From an uncultured Acidimicrobiales bacterium (GTDB lineage: Bacteria; Actinomycetota; Acidimicrobiia; Acidimicrobiales; SHLQ01), in contig CALLQB010000024.1 of NCBI GenBank assembly GCA_938015295.1, positions 1 to 53,650 on the forward strand: DNA of 53,650 nucleotides, in the 5' to 3' direction. The translations under genes and the position numbers were made by a program. Below the pieces are notes generated by a model. The model did not search any database. It was not told the DNA's origin and was given only the letters and a program-made list of their open reading frames with translations. Positions 39,327-47,808 of the stretch are shown piece after piece. Numbering within the stretch: position 1 is the stretch's first letter; the number at the start of each line of letters is the position of its first letter.

Positions 39327-41368
39327 TGCTTCCTCGTCCGCGCGACCTGCTGTGGCTAGTGGTGTTGTTGTTCTGCGCACTTGCGGTTGGCTGCACGAGC
39401 ACCGAATCAGCGCCGGCATCATCCACGCAGCCTGCGCTTTTGCGCTTTGCCTCATCGGCCGAGGCCGTGTCGCCCGACGGCCTGCACCGCATCGAGATAG
39501 GTCTCGACGAGTTTGGGCGGGCCCGTTACCGGGTCTTGCGAGAGCGTGCAGCAACGGGGGAAACCGTTGTGGTCATCGACGACTCGACCCTTGGGCTCGA
39601 AACCACCTCCCTCTCGTTTGCCAAGGACCTCAGTATCGCGTCTATCACCGAACCTGTGGCGTTCGACGACACCTTTGCGTTGCCGACGGGTAAGGCTCGA
39701 ACAGCGCAGTTGGCCGCGACCACGCGATCGGTCACCTTCCTCTCGGCCAGCAACCCCGATGCAGAGCTTCGAGTCGATCTCCTCGCCGCCGATGTCGGCG
39801 TTGCCTTTCGCTACGTTCTTTCCGGCGCACCAGCACTCGACTACCTCGAAGCTGAACGAACGAGCTTTTCGCTGCCGCCTGCGGCAAACAGTTGGCTGCA
39901 ACCTCACGACGAGCCAACGTTGTTCACCCCCGCCTACGAACAGTTGCGTTCCCCCCGGACTCGCCTCGATTCCCTTGCCAGCGCGCCGTGGGGTTGGACC
40001 TTCCCAGCGCTATTCGAACATGAGGGAGTGTGGACCTTGGTCACCGAGACAGCCCTGACTGACGGTCAGGCCGCCTCGCACTTTTCAGGCCAGGTCATCA
40101 ACGGCGAGTTCGTGCTCGCACTACCTAACCCAGGTGAAGGCAATGGTGTGGGCGAGCACCGACCTCTCATCGCCGACCAGGCCCGTTGGCCATGGCGAGT
40201 ACTGATCTCGAGCGAGCAACTCAGCGACGTCGTCGAATCAAATCTCATTCGCCACCTGTCTCCTCCGGCCGAACCCGACGCCGACTTTTCTTGGGTCGAA
40301 CCAGGTCGAGTTTCATGGAGCTGGTGGAGCGATCATCAAAGCTCACGCGACCCAGCTGCCATGCGGCCGTTTATCGACCTCGCCAGCGAACTCGGTTGGC
40401 AGTACTCACTGGTCGACGCGAACTGGAATTCCTTCGGCGACGACGAGCTGGTTGAGCTCGTCGAATACGCCGCCAGCCGCAACGTCGGGCTACTGCTCTG
40501 GTACAACTCCGGTGGGCCGAACAACGCTGTCACCGAAGCTCCGCGAGACATGATGAGCAGCGCAGAAATCCGCCGCACCGAGTTCGCCCGTATTGCCGAA
40601 CTCGGAATCAAGGGCGTGAAGGTCGACTTCTTCCAAAGCGACAAGCCTGGCACAATTACGCAGTATCGCGACATCCTTGCTGACGCCGCCGACGCCAAGC
40701 TCCTGGTCAACTTTCACGGCGCAACCCTTCCTCGAGGTTGGTCACGCGAGTTCCCGAACCTGATGACGGTCGAAGCAGTGCGGGGCGCCGAAATGTACAC
40801 CTTTGACTTCGGCTACCAGTCGAGTGCACCCCGGCAGAATGCGACACTCCCCTTCACCCGAAATGCCGTCGCGTCGATGGACTACACGCCCGTAATCCTC
40901 GGTGACGAAGTTCCGAGGCAGACCACAAACGGTCACGAACTTGCCCTGGCCGTGGTGTTCGAAAGTGGGCTGCAACACTTTGTCGATACCCCGGAGGCAT
41001 ACCTCGATCAGCCAGAGGAGGTCGTGCAGCTGCTTCGGGAGGTTCCAACAGTGTGGGACGAGACGGTGCTTGTCGATGGCTACCCCGGTCGTTTTGTCGC
41101 GATAGCGCGCAGACACGGCGCGACATGGTGGATGGGGATCATCAACGGCACCAACGACGAGGCGGAGATCGACATCGATCTCTCTCGGCTCACTCTGCCA
41201 AATCTGGTTGAAAGTGAAAGCAACGGTACGGTCGTGGTGTGCGATAGCGAACCCGGCGACCAGCCGCAACTTCGGTCCTCTGCCGAGCTGCTTGCTATCA
41301 CGTCGGCGATGCCAACCGTCGTCACGCTACCGGCGTACGGCGGCTGCCTTGCCCGACTCAACAGATGA
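39323..41368 (+). CDS. Glycoside hydrolase family 97 lipoprotein
   Basis: A 681-residue exported lipoprotein: hydrophobic leader (LLWLVVLLFCALAVG) and lipobox ending at Cys24 (AVGCTST). The body has the GH97 plan: N-terminal beta-sandwich (SPDGLHRIEIGLDEFGRARYRV), a catalytic TIM barrel (WSWWSDHQSS, QYSLVDANW, GIKGVKVDFFQSDKP with Asp435, LLVNFHGATLPRGW) and a C-terminal all-beta domain. GH97 enzymes are calcium-dependent alpha-glucosidases (inverting) or alpha-galactosidases (retaining). The Asp in KVDFF would suit the retaining type, a tentative reading. It overlaps the ABC ATPase gene by 4 bp, an unusual operon setting. Confidence 0.88.
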   Translation: MMLPRPRDLLWLVVLLFCALAVGCTSTESAPASSTQPALLRFASSAEAVSPDGLHRIEIGLDEFGRARYRVLRERAATGETVVVIDDSTLGLETTSLSFAKDLSIASITEPVAFDDTFALPTGKARTAQLAATTRSVTFLSASNPDAELRVDLLAADVGVAFRYVLSGAPALDYLEAERTSFSLPPAANSWLQPHDEPTLFTPAYEQLRSPRTRLDSLASAPWGWTFPALFEHEGVWTLVTETALTDGQAASHFSGQVINGEFVLALPNPGEGNGVGEHRPLIADQARWPWRVLISSEQLSDVVESNLIRHLSPPAEPDADFSWVEPGRVSWSWWSDHQSSRDPAAMRPFIDLASELGWQYSLVDANWNSFGDDELVELVEYAASRNVGLLLWYNSGGPNNAVTEAPRDMMSSAEIRRTEFARIAELGIKGVKVDFFQSDKPGTITQYRDILADAADAKLLVNFHGATLPRGWSREFPNLMTVEAVRGAEMYTFDFGYQSSAPRQNATLPFTRNAVASMDYTPVILGDEVPRQTTNGHELALAVVFESGLQHFVDTPEAYLDQPEEVVQLLREVPTVWDETVLVDGYPGRFVAIARRHGATWWMGIINGTNDEAEIDIDLSRLTLPNLVESESNGTVVVCDSEPGDQPQLRSSAELLAITSAMPTVVTLPAYGGCLARLNR

Positions 41369-41369
41369 G

Positions 41370-42554
41370 TCAGGGGATGTACTTCAGTGGATCGATGTAG
41401 ACGCCATCTTTGGAGATAGCAAAGTGCAGGTGGGGTCCGGTGGATCGACCCGTACTGCCGATGCCGCCGATCAGGTCGCCCATCGACACGCTGGTACCCA
41501 CCGACACCTTGATCGAGTTGTCGGCCTGATGGCAATACTTCGAGGTAAGCCCACCACCGTGTGCGATTGCGACCGTGTTGCCGCAGCCGCCGTCTGACCA
41601 TCCCGCAAAGATGACCTGCCCATCGGCTGCTGCATAGATCGCCGCCCCGTGGCCGCCGCCAATGTCGATGCCGTTGTGCTGTGTGTTTACGCCGGTAATC
41701 GGATCGCTTCGCACACCAAAGCCGGAGGTAATCGATCCCGAAGCAGGACGCATCCAACCATTCTTCGGCGGAGGTGGAGGGGGTTCGCGCAACTTCTTGA
41801 GTTCGGCTTGTTTGCGACGAATCAGATCTTCGAGCTCGTTGTCGGTTTCGATGTGATCGTTTTGCGTTGCGATCCATGCGTCGAGGCGACGCTTAGCTTC
41901 GTCGAGCAGCTTCTGTTGCGCCGCCTCGCGTTCTTCGAGGATCTTCAGTTCGGCCTGCACGATAACGGCAAGGTCCTTTTCTTCAGCACGGGCAGAGCGG
42001 GCCGCAGCGGTGGCATCAGCCTGATCGGCGCGCAGTTGCCGAAGATCGTCGAAGGAATCGTCACGGTCTTGGTTGACGACATCGAGGTAGCTGACCTTGC
42101 GTGCCGACTGCGACAGATCAGACGATTCCAACCACACCTTTCCTGAATCCGACGTGCCCACGAAAGCGTCGACGGCGAAGAGCTTGGCATTTGCCACCGC
42201 AGTGTCGATGTCGTTGGCGATTTGGCGCTGACGGATCTTGTTGTCTTTGACGAACTGTTTGGCGTTGGCCAGATTGAATTCGGCCGACTGCACTTTGGAC
42301 CGTTGGGCCTCGACCGACTCGGTCATTGCTTCAAGCACCACGCGGACTTCTTCGGCCTCAGCGGTTGCCAGGTCGATCTTGTCGGCGGCCTCAGCCGCTT
42401 GTTGCTGAGCGAGTTCGCGTGCTGCTTTGGCCGCCTCGATTTCATTTTCGAGTTCAGCCTCGTCCTGAGCGAACGCCGATGAGGTGCCCAAAAGAACGAA
42501 CACGAGCAGAAGCGCAATAGCGCGCATAGCTGTATGGGTTCGTGGGTTGTTCAT
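41370..42554 (-). CDS. Secreted coiled-coil M23 family metallopeptidase (EnvC-like)
   Basis: A protein of about 394 residues with a signal peptide (AIALLLVFVLLGTSSAFAQ), a long alpha-helical coiled-coil domain (roughly residues 35-255, rich in Ala, Glu, Gln and Lys), a Pro-rich hinge (PPPPPP) and a C-terminal LytM/M23 domain with zinc-site motifs HNGIDIG and HLHF. In this family, the coiled coil regulates or positions the domain that cleaves, or activates cleavage of, peptidoglycan cross-links during division or envelope remodelling. Several in-frame ATG codons (42569, 42557, 42554, 42527) compete and none has a convincing ribosome-binding site; 42527 would give the neatest signal peptide. 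Confidence 0.88.
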   Translation of the reverse strand: MNNPRTHTAMRAIALLLVFVLLGTSSAFAQDEAELENEIEAAKAARELAQQQAAEAADKIDLATAEAEEVRVVLEAMTESVEAQRSKVQSAEFNLANAKQFVKDNKIRQRQIANDIDTAVANAKLFAVDAFVGTSDSGKVWLESSDLSQSARKVSYLDVVNQDRDDSFDDLRQLRADQADATAAARSARAEEKDLAVIVQAELKILEEREAAQQKLLDEAKRRLDAWIATQNDHIETDNELEDLIRRKQAELKKLREPPPPPPKNGWMRPASGSITSGFGVRSDPITGVNTQHNGIDIGGGHGAAIYAAADGQVIFAGWSDGGCGNTVAIAHGGGLTSKYCHQADNSIKVSVGTSVSMGDLIGGIGSTGRSTGPHLHFAISKDGVYIDPLKYIP

Positions 42555-42781
42555 CATGAAGACATGCATTCGGCGGAATGGGAAGACCGGAAGAGATGTG
42601 GCCTGCAGCGAGCAAAACTAGCTGCTTTCTGGCACCAACGTTTGGCTGGCCCCGGTAAACCGGCCGCTCGCAGCCCGTAGGAACGTCATGAAAGAAACCG
42701 AAACACTTCAGAGTCCTCAACGAGAGCAGCACGGCGAACAATTCGTCGCTAGTCGGCGAAACGGGGCAGACTCACAGCCGA

Positions 42782-42807
42782 GACGCCCGTCACATTGTTT
42801 GGGCGTC
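42782..42807. repeat. Perfect inverted repeat upstream of the PEP-utilising-domain gene
   Basis: GACGCCC (42782-42788) and GGGCGTC (42801-42807) enclose a 12-nt loop. It lies in the 276-bp gap before the gene at 42846, about 40 bp upstream of its ATG. The lack of a U-tract argues against a terminator, so it may be an operator or mRNA leader structure. Nothing else in the gap from 42570 to 42845 looks like a gene. Confidence 0.45.
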
Positions 42808-42845
42808 ACACACGAGTACAGACGAAGTGAAACAGGGGGACGCCG

Positions 42846-44564
42846 ATGGGCACAGGATGGATTATCGAAGGCCGAATAGACCCACGGTGGCCGATCAATA
42901 CTAGGGGAAACATTGGTGAGGTGTTCCCCGAGGTGCTCACTGCGCTCGGCTACGAGTTGGGGGTGGTGCCTGCGGAGAAGGCTTGGCGCGATGCCTACGA
43001 AGAGTTGGGCATTAAGGCAAAGAACGACTTCACCACCGATGACCCGGTAATCATTGGTTTGTATGGCGGCTACAGCTATCTCAACTTGTCGTATCTTCGA
43101 ATGATGGGCGTTCGCGCTCCTGGCTCATCAGCCGAGGCCATCGACGTGTCCTTCTTCGGCGAGGGAAACCCGCCGCCCTATGCCCCACGCAAAGGCGACA
43201 AGAGCCTCGGTTCGAGTGTGCGGATTCTCAAAACGGTCCTCGGCGCACTAGGAACCAAAGAACTTCCGGCCATCGCCGCCGACAGCGACCGTCGGACAGC
43301 AGCGTTTGAAGCGAAACGGCCCGCGCTCGATGCTTCCGACCAAGAGCTGCTCGACTACCTGTATGCCTTTCCCGCCGACTTCGAGCCGGTGTTCGGCAAC
43401 CATATGAAATCAACGGCGCTGGCCGCGATCGTGTCCGGCGTTCTCGCCGACGCGTGCGCCATCGCTGGCGAGCCGGGATTGGTCACCCATCTCATCGGCG
43501 CGGCAGGCGACGTTCGTTCAGCCCAGTACTCGCAAGAGCTCTACACCCTCGCGAAGGTTGCCAACGGCTCAGCCGAGGTCACCGCCGAGTTTGATGCCGG
43601 GGTCGATGGCCTGCTTGATCGGCTTCGGTCGGTTGATGCTGCCGCCGAGTTCGTCACCGGTTTCGACACCTTTGTTTCCACCCATGGCCACCGCGGACCA
43701 AACGACTGGGAAATGTCGAGCCGCACGTGGGACAACACCCCCGAGATGGCCCTTATCGCGCTCGACCGCATGCGAGGAGCCAAGAACGATCTGGCGCCAA
43801 GCACCCGGCTCGGCGACAACTACAGCAAACAACAAGCCGCTATCGCCAAAGTGCGACCGCATCTCAACATCCTCGACAAAGGCAACTTCGACAAAGCCAT
43901 CAAGGCGGTTCCGTTTTGGGCGCAAGCTCGAGAGCACACCCGCGACCGTGCCGTGCGAATCATGATGCCGGCGAAACAGGTATTTCGTGAGCTGGTGCGG
44001 CGGGCTGCCGAGAGAGGCGGCGACCCCGACCCCGTCACGGTCGCACTGTTGTTTCCGAAGACCGAGTTGCCGGAATATTTGGCCGACCCGGCGTCGAAGG
44101 CCGACCTTCTTGCCGAGCGCCGACGACTCTATGACCGGTTCAGTGCCGTCGAGCCCCCGTTCTTCATCGCCTCCCAAGACGAGGTGCCGACCATCGAAGA
44201 ACTCGAAGCCACCAAAGCCGCGAAGTCTGGCGTGGCAAGTGCGGGAACCATCCTCACCGGTAGTGCAGGTTGTAGTGGCGTCGCCCGAGGCAAAGCACGG
44301 GTCGTTCTCGACCCGGCCGAAGCGTTCGACCTCGAACCTGGCGAGGTTCTGATCGCTCCGCTCACCGACCCGTCGTGGACACCCCTTTTTCTTCCTGCCG
44401 CTGCGGTCGTCGTGAACGTGGGAGCGTTGATGAGCCACGCCGTCATCGTCGCCCGCGAACTCGCCATCCCTTGTGTGATCGCCGTCGAAGGCGCAACCGA
44501 CAAGATCACTACCGGCACCATGGTCGAAGTAGACGGCACCGCCGGCACAGTAACGATCCTCTAA
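42846..44564 (+). CDS. Stand-alone PEP-utilising (phosphohistidine-domain) protein
   Basis: A 572-residue protein. The C-terminal 90 residues are a PEP-utilising mobile (swivelling phosphohistidine) domain: GSAGCSGVARGKARVV, then GALMSHAVIVARELAIPCV with the phosphoacceptor His531. The preceding 480 residues are helical and resemble the middle region of PEP synthase-like and rifampin-phosphotransferase-like proteins, but no ATP-grasp domain precedes it. It therefore cannot perform the full PEP-synthase reaction alone and must either receive phosphate from a partner or act on another substrate. ATG 42846 follows AGGGGGA. A strong terminator follows 4 bp after the stop codon. Confidence 0.75.
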   Translation: MGTGWIIEGRIDPRWPINTRGNIGEVFPEVLTALGYELGVVPAEKAWRDAYEELGIKAKNDFTTDDPVIIGLYGGYSYLNLSYLRMMGVRAPGSSAEAIDVSFFGEGNPPPYAPRKGDKSLGSSVRILKTVLGALGTKELPAIAADSDRRTAAFEAKRPALDASDQELLDYLYAFPADFEPVFGNHMKSTALAAIVSGVLADACAIAGEPGLVTHLIGAAGDVRSAQYSQELYTLAKVANGSAEVTAEFDAGVDGLLDRLRSVDAAAEFVTGFDTFVSTHGHRGPNDWEMSSRTWDNTPEMALIALDRMRGAKNDLAPSTRLGDNYSKQQAAIAKVRPHLNILDKGNFDKAIKAVPFWAQAREHTRDRAVRIMMPAKQVFRELVRRAAERGGDPDPVTVALLFPKTELPEYLADPASKADLLAERRRLYDRFSAVEPPFFIASQDEVPTIEELEATKAAKSGVASAGTILTGSAGCSGVARGKARVVLDPAEAFDLEPGEVLIAPLTDPSWTPLFLPAAAVVVNVGALMSHAVIVARELAIPCVIAVEGATDKITTGTMVEVDGTAGTVTIL

Positions 44565-44567
44565 CCC

Positions 44568-44605
44568 AAAGGGGTCAGGCACTTAAAGTGCCTGACCCCT
44601 TTTTG
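44568..44605 (+). terminator. Rho-independent terminator
   Basis: An almost perfect 17-bp palindrome, AAAGGGGTCAGGCACTT (44568-44584) against AAGTGCCTGACCCCTTT (44586-44602), with one central base, followed by T residues. It lies directly after the PEP-utilising-domain gene and only about 14 bp before the next ATG. Confidence 0.9.
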
Positions 44606-44606
44606 T

Positions 44607-44612
44607 TATGTT
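44607..44612 (+). promoter_or_regulatory. Candidate -10 box for a leaderless transcript
   Basis: TATGTT matches TANNNT and lies 7 nt before ATG 44619, just after the terminator T-run. No ribosome-binding site fits between terminator and ATG, so initiation at the ATG itself is the simplest reading. Confidence 0.4.
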
Positions 44613-44618
44613 GGTTCT

Positions 44619-45191
44619 ATGACCGATACCGCTGCGCAGCCAGACACCGTCGAATCCAAGCCAACGTTCACGTCGTTTGCCGAGTCGACCAAACAAGACT
44701 GGGAACAGATCATTCCCCACCTTGCGGTGAGCCAGGCCATGGTGGCCGACCGCGTTATCGACCTGATGGCGAGCCTCGAAAACGACCACGGCGGCTTCCC
44801 CGTGAACCGGCTCGAACACAGCCTCCAGACCGCTACCCGTGCCGAACGCGATGGTCGCGACAACGAATACGTACTCTGCGCGTTGCTCCACGATATTGGC
44901 GACACGCTGTCGCCGTACGACCACCCAGCCATCGCCGCCAGCATCCTCAAACCATTTGTTTCGCCAGCCAACCACTGGATGGTCGAGAAACACGGCATCT
45001 TTCAGGGCTACTACTTTTGGGACTACATCGGCCTCGACAGCCAAGCCCGTGAAGAATTCCGCGGCCACGAGTTCTTCGACCACACCGAAGAGTTCTGCGC
45101 AAAATACGATCAGACCGCTTTCGACAGCGAGTACAAAAGCAACCCGCTCGAGCACTACATCCCGCTCATCCGCGAAGTCTTGACGCCTTAA
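44619..45191 (+). CDS. HD-domain protein
   Basis: A 190-residue single-domain HD protein. The metal-site residues appear as His67 (NRLEHSLQTA), His91-Asp92 (LLHDIGD), His102 (YDHPAIA), His125 (VEKHGIFQGYYF) and a later Asp such as Asp164. Typical HD enzymes are phosphohydrolases. The size and the H-x23-HD plus HGxxQGYYF pattern are also reminiscent of the small mixed-valent di-iron oxygenases (PhnZ/MIOX-like), a weaker possibility. The gene is isolated between a terminator and a repeat-containing spacer ahead of purE, so context gives no help. Confidence 0.8.
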   Translation: MTDTAAQPDTVESKPTFTSFAESTKQDWEQIIPHLAVSQAMVADRVIDLMASLENDHGGFPVNRLEHSLQTATRAERDGRDNEYVLCALLHDIGDTLSPYDHPAIAASILKPFVSPANHWMVEKHGIFQGYYFWDYIGLDSQAREEFRGHEFFDHTEEFCAKYDQTAFDSEYKSNPLEHYIPLIREVLTP

Positions 45192-45224
45192 CTTTGGTCG
45201 CTCCGGCGCACGCGCCTCCACTCT

Positions 45225-45264
45225 GCGCTCCGCTAACCCCCACCACCCGCACCTCGCCCTCCGC
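45225..45264. repeat. Dispersed intergenic repeat, copy B
   Basis: GCGCTCCGCTAAC (45225-45237), then 12 bp, then CACCTCGCCCTCCGC (45250-45264). The same two blocks with the same 12-bp spacing occur at 1052-1091. It fills part of the 145-bp gap between the HD-domain gene and purE. Confidence 0.7.
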
Positions 45265-45336
45265 CTCCGCAGCGCTTCCGGCGATGGCCGCTTGGTGGAG
45301 CCGAAGGCTGAACAACCAAGCGAGTAACATTCTGCA

Positions 45337-45825
45337 ATGAACGATGTGCAGGTTGGGATCGCAATGGGTAGCCAGTCGGACTGGCCGACCATGCGGGAGG
45401 CTGCCACGATCCTCGACGAACTCGGTGTTGCCTACGAAGCACGCATCGTCTCGGCCCACCGCACCCCCGACCGTCTCTGGGAATACGGCACCACCGCCGT
45501 CGAGCGCGGTCTCAAGGTCATCATTGCCGGTGCAGGTGGGGCAGCCCACTTACCAGGAATGCTCGCTTCGAAAACCCGTATTCCGGTCATTGGCGTTCCG
45601 GTGCAAACCAAAGCGTTATCTGGCGTCGACAGCTTGTATTCGATTGTGCAGATGCCTCGCGGGTTCCCCGTAGCCACCATGGCCATCGGCGCCGCCGGCG
45701 CTGCCAACGCAGGTCTTCTCGCTGCAGGCATCCTCGCGAACAACGATCCCGATCTCGCTGCCCGGCTCGACGCCTGGCGATCGGCGCTTTCTGCATCGAT
45801 TCCGCAAACGCCAACCAATGACTGA
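45337..45825 (+). CDS. purE: 5-(carboxyamino)imidazole ribonucleotide mutase PurE
   Basis: A 162-residue class I Pur[10 protein letters not shown] near the N-terminus binds the nucleotide phosphate, [12 protein letters not shown] and [12 protein letters not shown] carry the active-site His residues, and [22 protein letters not shown] is the conserved core. It converts N5-CAIR to CAIR in de novo purine synthesis, working after PurK, whose gene overlaps by 8 bp downstream. The length and order are standard. Confidence 0.97.
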   Translation: MNDVQVGIAMGSQSDWPTMREAATILDELGVAYEARIVSAHRTPDRLWEYGTTAVERGLKVIIAGAGGAAHLPGMLASKTRIPVIGVPVQTKALSGVDSLYSIVQMPRGFPVATMAIGAAGAANAGLLAAGILANNDPDLAARLDAWRSALSASIPQTPTND

Positions 45826-46885
45826 CCCACTTCCTCTCGGCGGCACCATTGGCATCCTCGGCGGAGGTCAACTCGGCCGCATGCTCTCGGTAGCCGCCTC
45901 GCGCCTCGGCCTTCGTTGCCACATCTTCGAACCTAGCGACGACCCCCCAGCAGGCCATGTCGCTCACCAGGTAACCACCGCGAGCTACGACGACTCCGAA
46001 GCGCTAGCGGCCTTCGCGCAATCGGCCGATGTCATCACCTACGAGTTCGAGAACGTGCCGGCCGACGCTCTCGATGCACTCGAATCGCTCACGGCCATAC
46101 GTCCCGGCAGAAAGGCGCTGGCGACCAGTCAAGACCGCATGGTCGAGAAACAGTTTCTCGTCGACCTCGGGCTAGACGTTGCCCCGTTTGCTCGCGTCGA
46201 CGACATCGATTCGCTTCACCACGCCATCGAAACTGTCGGCACGCCCGCCATCTTGAAGACTCGCCGGTTCGGCTACGACGGCAAGGGCCAGGTTCGCCTA
46301 TCGGAAGATTCCTCGCCCGACAGCGCACTTGCCAGCATCGCCAACGCTCCAGCAATCCTTGAAGGCCTCGTCCCGTTCGATCTCGAGATCTCGGTCGTTG
46401 CTGCCCGCTCGATCGATGGCGCTATCGCGTGCTTCGACCCAGGCCACAATGTGCACCTCGACGGCATTCTGCGAACCACTACCGTTCCTGCACCGGTCGC
46501 TGATGGTGTCGTCAGCAAAGCAATCGCAGCAGCATCTCGGGTCCTAGAAGCACTCGATTACGTCGGCGTGCTTGGCGTCGAACTCTTCGTATCCGGCGAC
46601 GACCTTCTGGTGAACGAAATTGCACCACGGGTGCATAACTCTGGCCACTGGACACAAAACGGCTGTGTGGTCGATCAGTTCGAGCAACATGTCCGGGCGG
46701 TCGCTGGCTGGCCCCTAGGTAACCCCGCCCGCCACAGCGATGTCGTGATGGAAAACCTGATCGGCGCCGAGATCGGCCGCGTGGCCGACCTCGCCACCGA
46801 GCCAAACGTTGCCATCCATGTCTATGGAAAGTCTGAAACCAAGCCGGGCCGCAAGATGGGCCACCTCAACCGGCTATCGCCCTGA
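45818..46885 (+). CDS. purK: 5-(carboxyamino)imidazole ribonucleotide synthase PurK
   Basis: A 355-residue ATP-grasp enzyme. The N-terminal [13 protein letters not shown] preATP-grasp motif, [25 protein letters not shown] and the C-terminal [14 protein letters not shown] signature identify PurK. It carboxylates AIR with ATP and bicarbonate. It overlaps purE by 8 bp, and its 3' end overlaps the 3' end of purC on the other strand by 12 bp. Confidence 0.97.
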   Translation: MTDPLPLGGTIGILGGGQLGRMLSVAASRLGLRCHIFEPSDDPPAGHVAHQVTTASYDDSEALAAFAQSADVITYEFENVPADALDALESLTAIRPGRKALATSQDRMVEKQFLVDLGLDVAPFARVDDIDSLHHAIETVGTPAILKTRRFGYDGKGQVRLSEDSSPDSALASIANAPAILEGLVPFDLEISVVAARSIDGAIACFDPGHNVHLDGILRTTTVPAPVADGVVSKAIAAASRVLEALDYVGVLGVELFVSGDDLLVNEIAPRVHNSGHWTQNGCVVDQFEQHVRAVAGWPLGNPARHSDVVMENLIGAEIGRVADLATEPNVAIHVYGKSETKPGRKMGHLNRLSP

Positions 46886-47761
46886 TCCAACACCGGGCCA
46901 GTCGCTGAAACGCAGGCCAGTGATGCGCTCGTATCCCTCGACGTACCGCTTCCGGGTATCGGCAATGACCTGCTCAGGCAGCGTGGGCGGCGGCGGTGTT
47001 TTGTCCCAAGCAAGCGTCTCGAGAAAGTCGCGAACCGGCTGCTTGTCGTAGCTTGGCGGCGTAGCCCCAGGCTCCCACTGGTCAGCGGGCCAGTAGCGAG
47101 ATGAGTCGGCGGTCAGCACTTCGTCTGCCACCACCAGTTCGCCGCCTACCAGCCCAAGCTCAAACTTGGTGTCGGCAATAATGATGCCCTGCTCGGCAGC
47201 GAGCTCTGCACCTTGTACGTACAAGGCTAGTGAGATTTGCCGCGCCTTGGCCGCCAGCTCGGCGCCAACCAGATTCTCGGCTTCGGCGAACGAGATGTTG
47301 ATGTCGTGTTCGCCGTCGGCAGCCTTTGTTGCGGGGGTGAACACCGGCTCAGCAAGCCGCGACGCCTTGAGCAGACCACTAGGCATCGGCGAGCCGTGCA
47401 TCGTGCCGCCTTCGGCATATTCCTTCCATGCCGAGCCGGTGATGTAGCCACGGACGACACATTCGATCGACAACATGTCGGCCTTGTGCACCAACATCGA
47501 CCGGCCAGCCAACTCGGCATCTTGAGCACCAGCGGGAAAGTCGGCCAAGTCGGTACTGATGAGATGACTGTCGACACCAAGATGATCGAACCAGAACGAC
47601 GACATGGCCGTGAGCACCCGCCCCTTGTCGGGCACGGTCTCAGCCATGACGACATCGAAGGCCGAAAGCCGATCGGTGGTCACCAACAACAACCGGTCGG
47701 CGCCGGCGTCGTACATATCGCGCACCTTGCCCGAGTACAGATGCGGAAGGTCGACAGTCAT
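46874..47761 (-). CDS. purC: Phosphoribosylaminoimidazole-succinocarboxamide synthase PurC
   Basis: A 295-residue SAICAR synthase, long form. HLYSGKVRDMYDAG at the N-terminus, ECVVRGYITGSAWKEY and IIADTKFELG with the C-terminal SSRYWPADQW are diagnostic. It joins CAIR with aspartate. ATG 47759-47761 is chosen because it is preceded by GGAGAA at good spacing and begins at the conserved start; thirty extra codons in the open frame are not used. Probably the last gene of the purA-purD-purB-purC transcript, 47 bp after purB. Confidence 0.97.
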   Translation of the reverse strand: MTVDLPHLYSGKVRDMYDAGADRLLLVTTDRLSAFDVVMAETVPDKGRVLTAMSSFWFDHLGVDSHLISTDLADFPAGAQDAELAGRSMLVHKADMLSIECVVRGYITGSAWKEYAEGGTMHGSPMPSGLLKASRLAEPVFTPATKAADGEHDINISFAEAENLVGAELAAKARQISLALYVQGAELAAEQGIIIADTKFELGLVGGELVVADEVLTADSSRYWPADQWEPGATPPSYDKQPVRDFLETLAWDKTPPPPTLPEQVIADTRKRYVEGYERITGLRFSDWPGVGSGR

Positions 47762-47808
47762 GTGAGGGTTCTCCGTGAAAGTTGAGCCGAAAATTTCGTG
47801 CCGTGAAC

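Noticed and set aside
42688..42879. 63-residue frame upstream of the PEP-utilising-domain gene
   Set aside because: It overlaps the start of the real gene, has an unconvincing composition and contains the inverted repeat at 42782-42807.
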